Source: Gracilibacter sp.
GTDB taxonomy: Bacteria; Bacillota; Desulfitobacteriia; Desulfitobacteriales; Syntrophobotulaceae
Assembly: GCA_024637055.1 (NCBI GenBank)
Contig: JAGXFZ010000004.1
Location: 1 to 54,863, forward strand
Direction of reading: 5' to 3'
DNA length: 54,863 bases
Shown: positions 54,014 through 54,863 of the stretch, one piece after another
Layout: each line of letters starts with the position of its first letter
Position numbering within the stretch: position 1 is the first letter of the stretch
Notes under the pieces: generated by a model
Told to the model about the DNA's origin: nothing
The model's database searches: none
The model's input: the letters and a program-made list of their open reading frames with translations, nothing else
Program-made: the position numbers and the translations under genes

Positions 54014-54655
54014 ATGAGCGACCTAAAACAATGGCACAATTCCATTACAGGCCAGAGAGTAGTGAAAGCACTAGAGAAGAATAATTTTGAGGCTTACTAT
54101 TTTAGCACTAGAGAAGAGGCACTCAATCATCTTTTAGATGTTATTCCCGATCACTCTAAGCTTGGAATAGGAGGGTCGAGTACTTTAAGGGAAATTGGCC
54201 TCCTTAATAAACTGAAAGAAAAAGGTTTTACTCTATATGATCACAATGATCAAAGCTTAACGTCGGAAGAAAAGAAGGAACAACGATATAAACAGCTATC
54301 TTCCGATATATTCTTAGCGAGTTCCAATGCGATTACTTTAAAAGGAGAACTTGTAAATATAGATGGCATTGGTAATAGAGTAGCTTCCATGTCTTTTGGA
54401 CCACAAAAGGTTATAATCGTAGCAGGTATCAATAAAGTTGTAAGAGATATCGAAGAAGGGTTACAAAGAATTAGGATGTATGCAGCTCCTCTTAATACCA
54501 AAAGACATGAATCTCCCAACCCTTGTATCAAGACGGGAGAATGTCAAGATTGTCAGAGTACCGCTAGGATATGTAATATAACCAATATTATCCATAGATG
54601 CCCGCCATTAAGCAAAATAGAAGTAGTAGTAATTGGTGAACAACTTGGATTCTAG
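54014..54655 (+). CDS. LUD-domain protein (LutC/YkgG-like)
   Basis: ATG 54014, nine bases after AGGAAAGG, is preferred over upstream TTG 53981 and ATG 54005. The 213-residue protein has the lactate-utilisation (LUD, DUF162) fold: SKLGIGGSSTLREIGL, DIFLASSNAITLKGELVNID and GNRVASMSFGPQKVIIVAGI. It lacks the LutAB partners and the C-terminal ferredoxin part of LutB, but has a late cysteine set (CIKTGECQDCQS and CNITNIIHRCPP) that could bind a metal. Stand-alone proteins like this are common in clostridia and of unknown function. Confidence 0.82.
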   Translation: MSDLKQWHNSITGQRVVKALEKNNFEAYYFSTREEALNHLLDVIPDHSKLGIGGSSTLREIGLLNKLKEKGFTLYDHNDQSLTSEEKKEQRYKQLSSDIFLASSNAITLKGELVNIDGIGNRVASMSFGPQKVIIVAGINKVVRDIEEGLQRIRMYAAPLNTKRHESPNPCIKTGECQDCQSTARICNITNIIHRCPPLSKIEVVVIGEQLGF

Positions 54656-54725
54656 AAATATATTAATGCCATATGTAAAGTGTAAAATATAAGTTCTCTC
54701 TCAATTAAAAGCATAAGTTATAAAA

Positions 54726-54779
54726 GGGGCTGTTGCACAATAAACCAATTTAGTTGGTCGATGCAGCAGCTCCTTCTTT
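54726..54779 (+). terminator. Hairpin terminator after the LUD gene, overlapping the repeat
   Basis: GGGGCTGTTGCA (54726-54737) pairs with TGCAGCAGCTCC (54762-54773), G-U pairs included, with an inner ACCAA/TTGGT hairpin, and is followed by TTCTTTA. The right arm is also the end of repeat copy 2. Confidence 0.7.
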
Positions 54780-54856
54780 AAATGTCAATAATCGTATATT
54801 TGTGCATTACCCGCTCACCACGCGCCGAAGCTGTTCACTTGCTGATACAGCTACTG
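54762..54856 (-). repeat. Palindrome-repeat family, copy 2
   Basis: This is the inverted second copy of the element at 22076. Block 1 (54856-54817) differs at two of 40 bases; block 2 (54809-54762) shares TAATGCACAAATATACGA and AAAGAAG and the GCTGCTGC end. Only seven bases lie between the blocks, against 75 in copy 1, so the large palindrome is missing. The reading frame closes with a stop after RRVVSG. The element probably continues past the window edge at 54863. Confidence 0.75.
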
Positions 54857-54863
54857 CACCTAA

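Noticed and set aside
1-54863. CRISPR array, rRNA, tRNA, prophage or intact insertion sequence
   Set aside because: No regularly spaced repeats, no RNA gene patterns and no transposase or phage proteins were found by reading the sequence.

Overview
The window looks like chromosome from an anaerobic, respiring, low-GC Gram-positive bacterium. My inference is the Desulfosporosinus/Desulfitobacterium branch of the Clostridia. The reasons are AT-rich DNA with strong AGGAGG-type ribosome binding sites and frequent TTG/GTG starts, lipoprotein and Tat signals of Firmicute type, a quinone-linked molybdoenzyme operon, an [FeFe]-hydrogenase-like protein, and an 11-subunit complex I that lacks the NADH-oxidising subunits. 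No rRNA, tRNA, CRISPR array, phage module or intact transposon was seen.

Left edge to 6.5 kb: a tightly coupled operon, cut by the window edge, holding the C-terminal part of a GNAT/FemAB-like acyltransferase, four successive B12-binding-type radical SAM enzymes and a SAM methyltransferase broken by a one-base frameshift. Its product is unknown; it is the best candidate here for an undescribed pathway. 6.5-9.6 kb: phosphate butyryltransferase, a double-ACT protein, TrmB, a membrane-anchored rhodanese that seems to use an ATT start and lies beside a CsoR/CstR-like operator, and an unlisted 51-residue double-CxxC protein.

9.6-20.7 kb: two class V aminotransferase-fold enzymes, an aldo/keto reductase with a ferredoxin tail, an unusual fusion of a cyclic-nucleotide-binding domain, a degenerate sigma54-type AAA domain and a NapH-type polyferredoxin membrane module, a CopB copper ATPase with an arsenate reductase, and an amino acid permease. 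20.8-23.2 kb: an unknown lipoprotein, a palindrome-bearing repeat whose second copy lies at the right edge of the window, a glyoxalase-fold protein and a frameshifted 4-oxalocrotonate tautomerase.

23.2-31.7 kb: a tetrathionate-reductase-type respiratory system. A PhnD-like lipoprotein, a NarX-type histidine kinase and a NarL-type regulator precede ttrBCA. In the known TtrS sensor the binding protein and the kinase are one polypeptide; here they are separate. 31.7-37.5 kb: a CBS-domain membrane protein, an HpcH/HpaI aldolase, a DUF5661-like protein, a divergent pair of tiny paralogues, the hydrogenase-like protein and a second NarL-type regulator.

37.7-47.5 kb: nuoABCDHIJKLMN, which probably couples oxidation of ferredoxin or another non-NADH donor to menaquinone reduction and proton pumping. 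Quinone-linked reductases such as the Ttr enzyme could then use the menaquinol. 47.7 kb to the right edge: an SDR/DUF2867 protein, a truncated MntA-type nucleotidyltransferase, a TerC protein under a yybP-ykoY manganese riboswitch, a small membrane protein, a LiaF-like protein, a lipoprotein, purEK, a LUD-domain protein and the second repeat copy.
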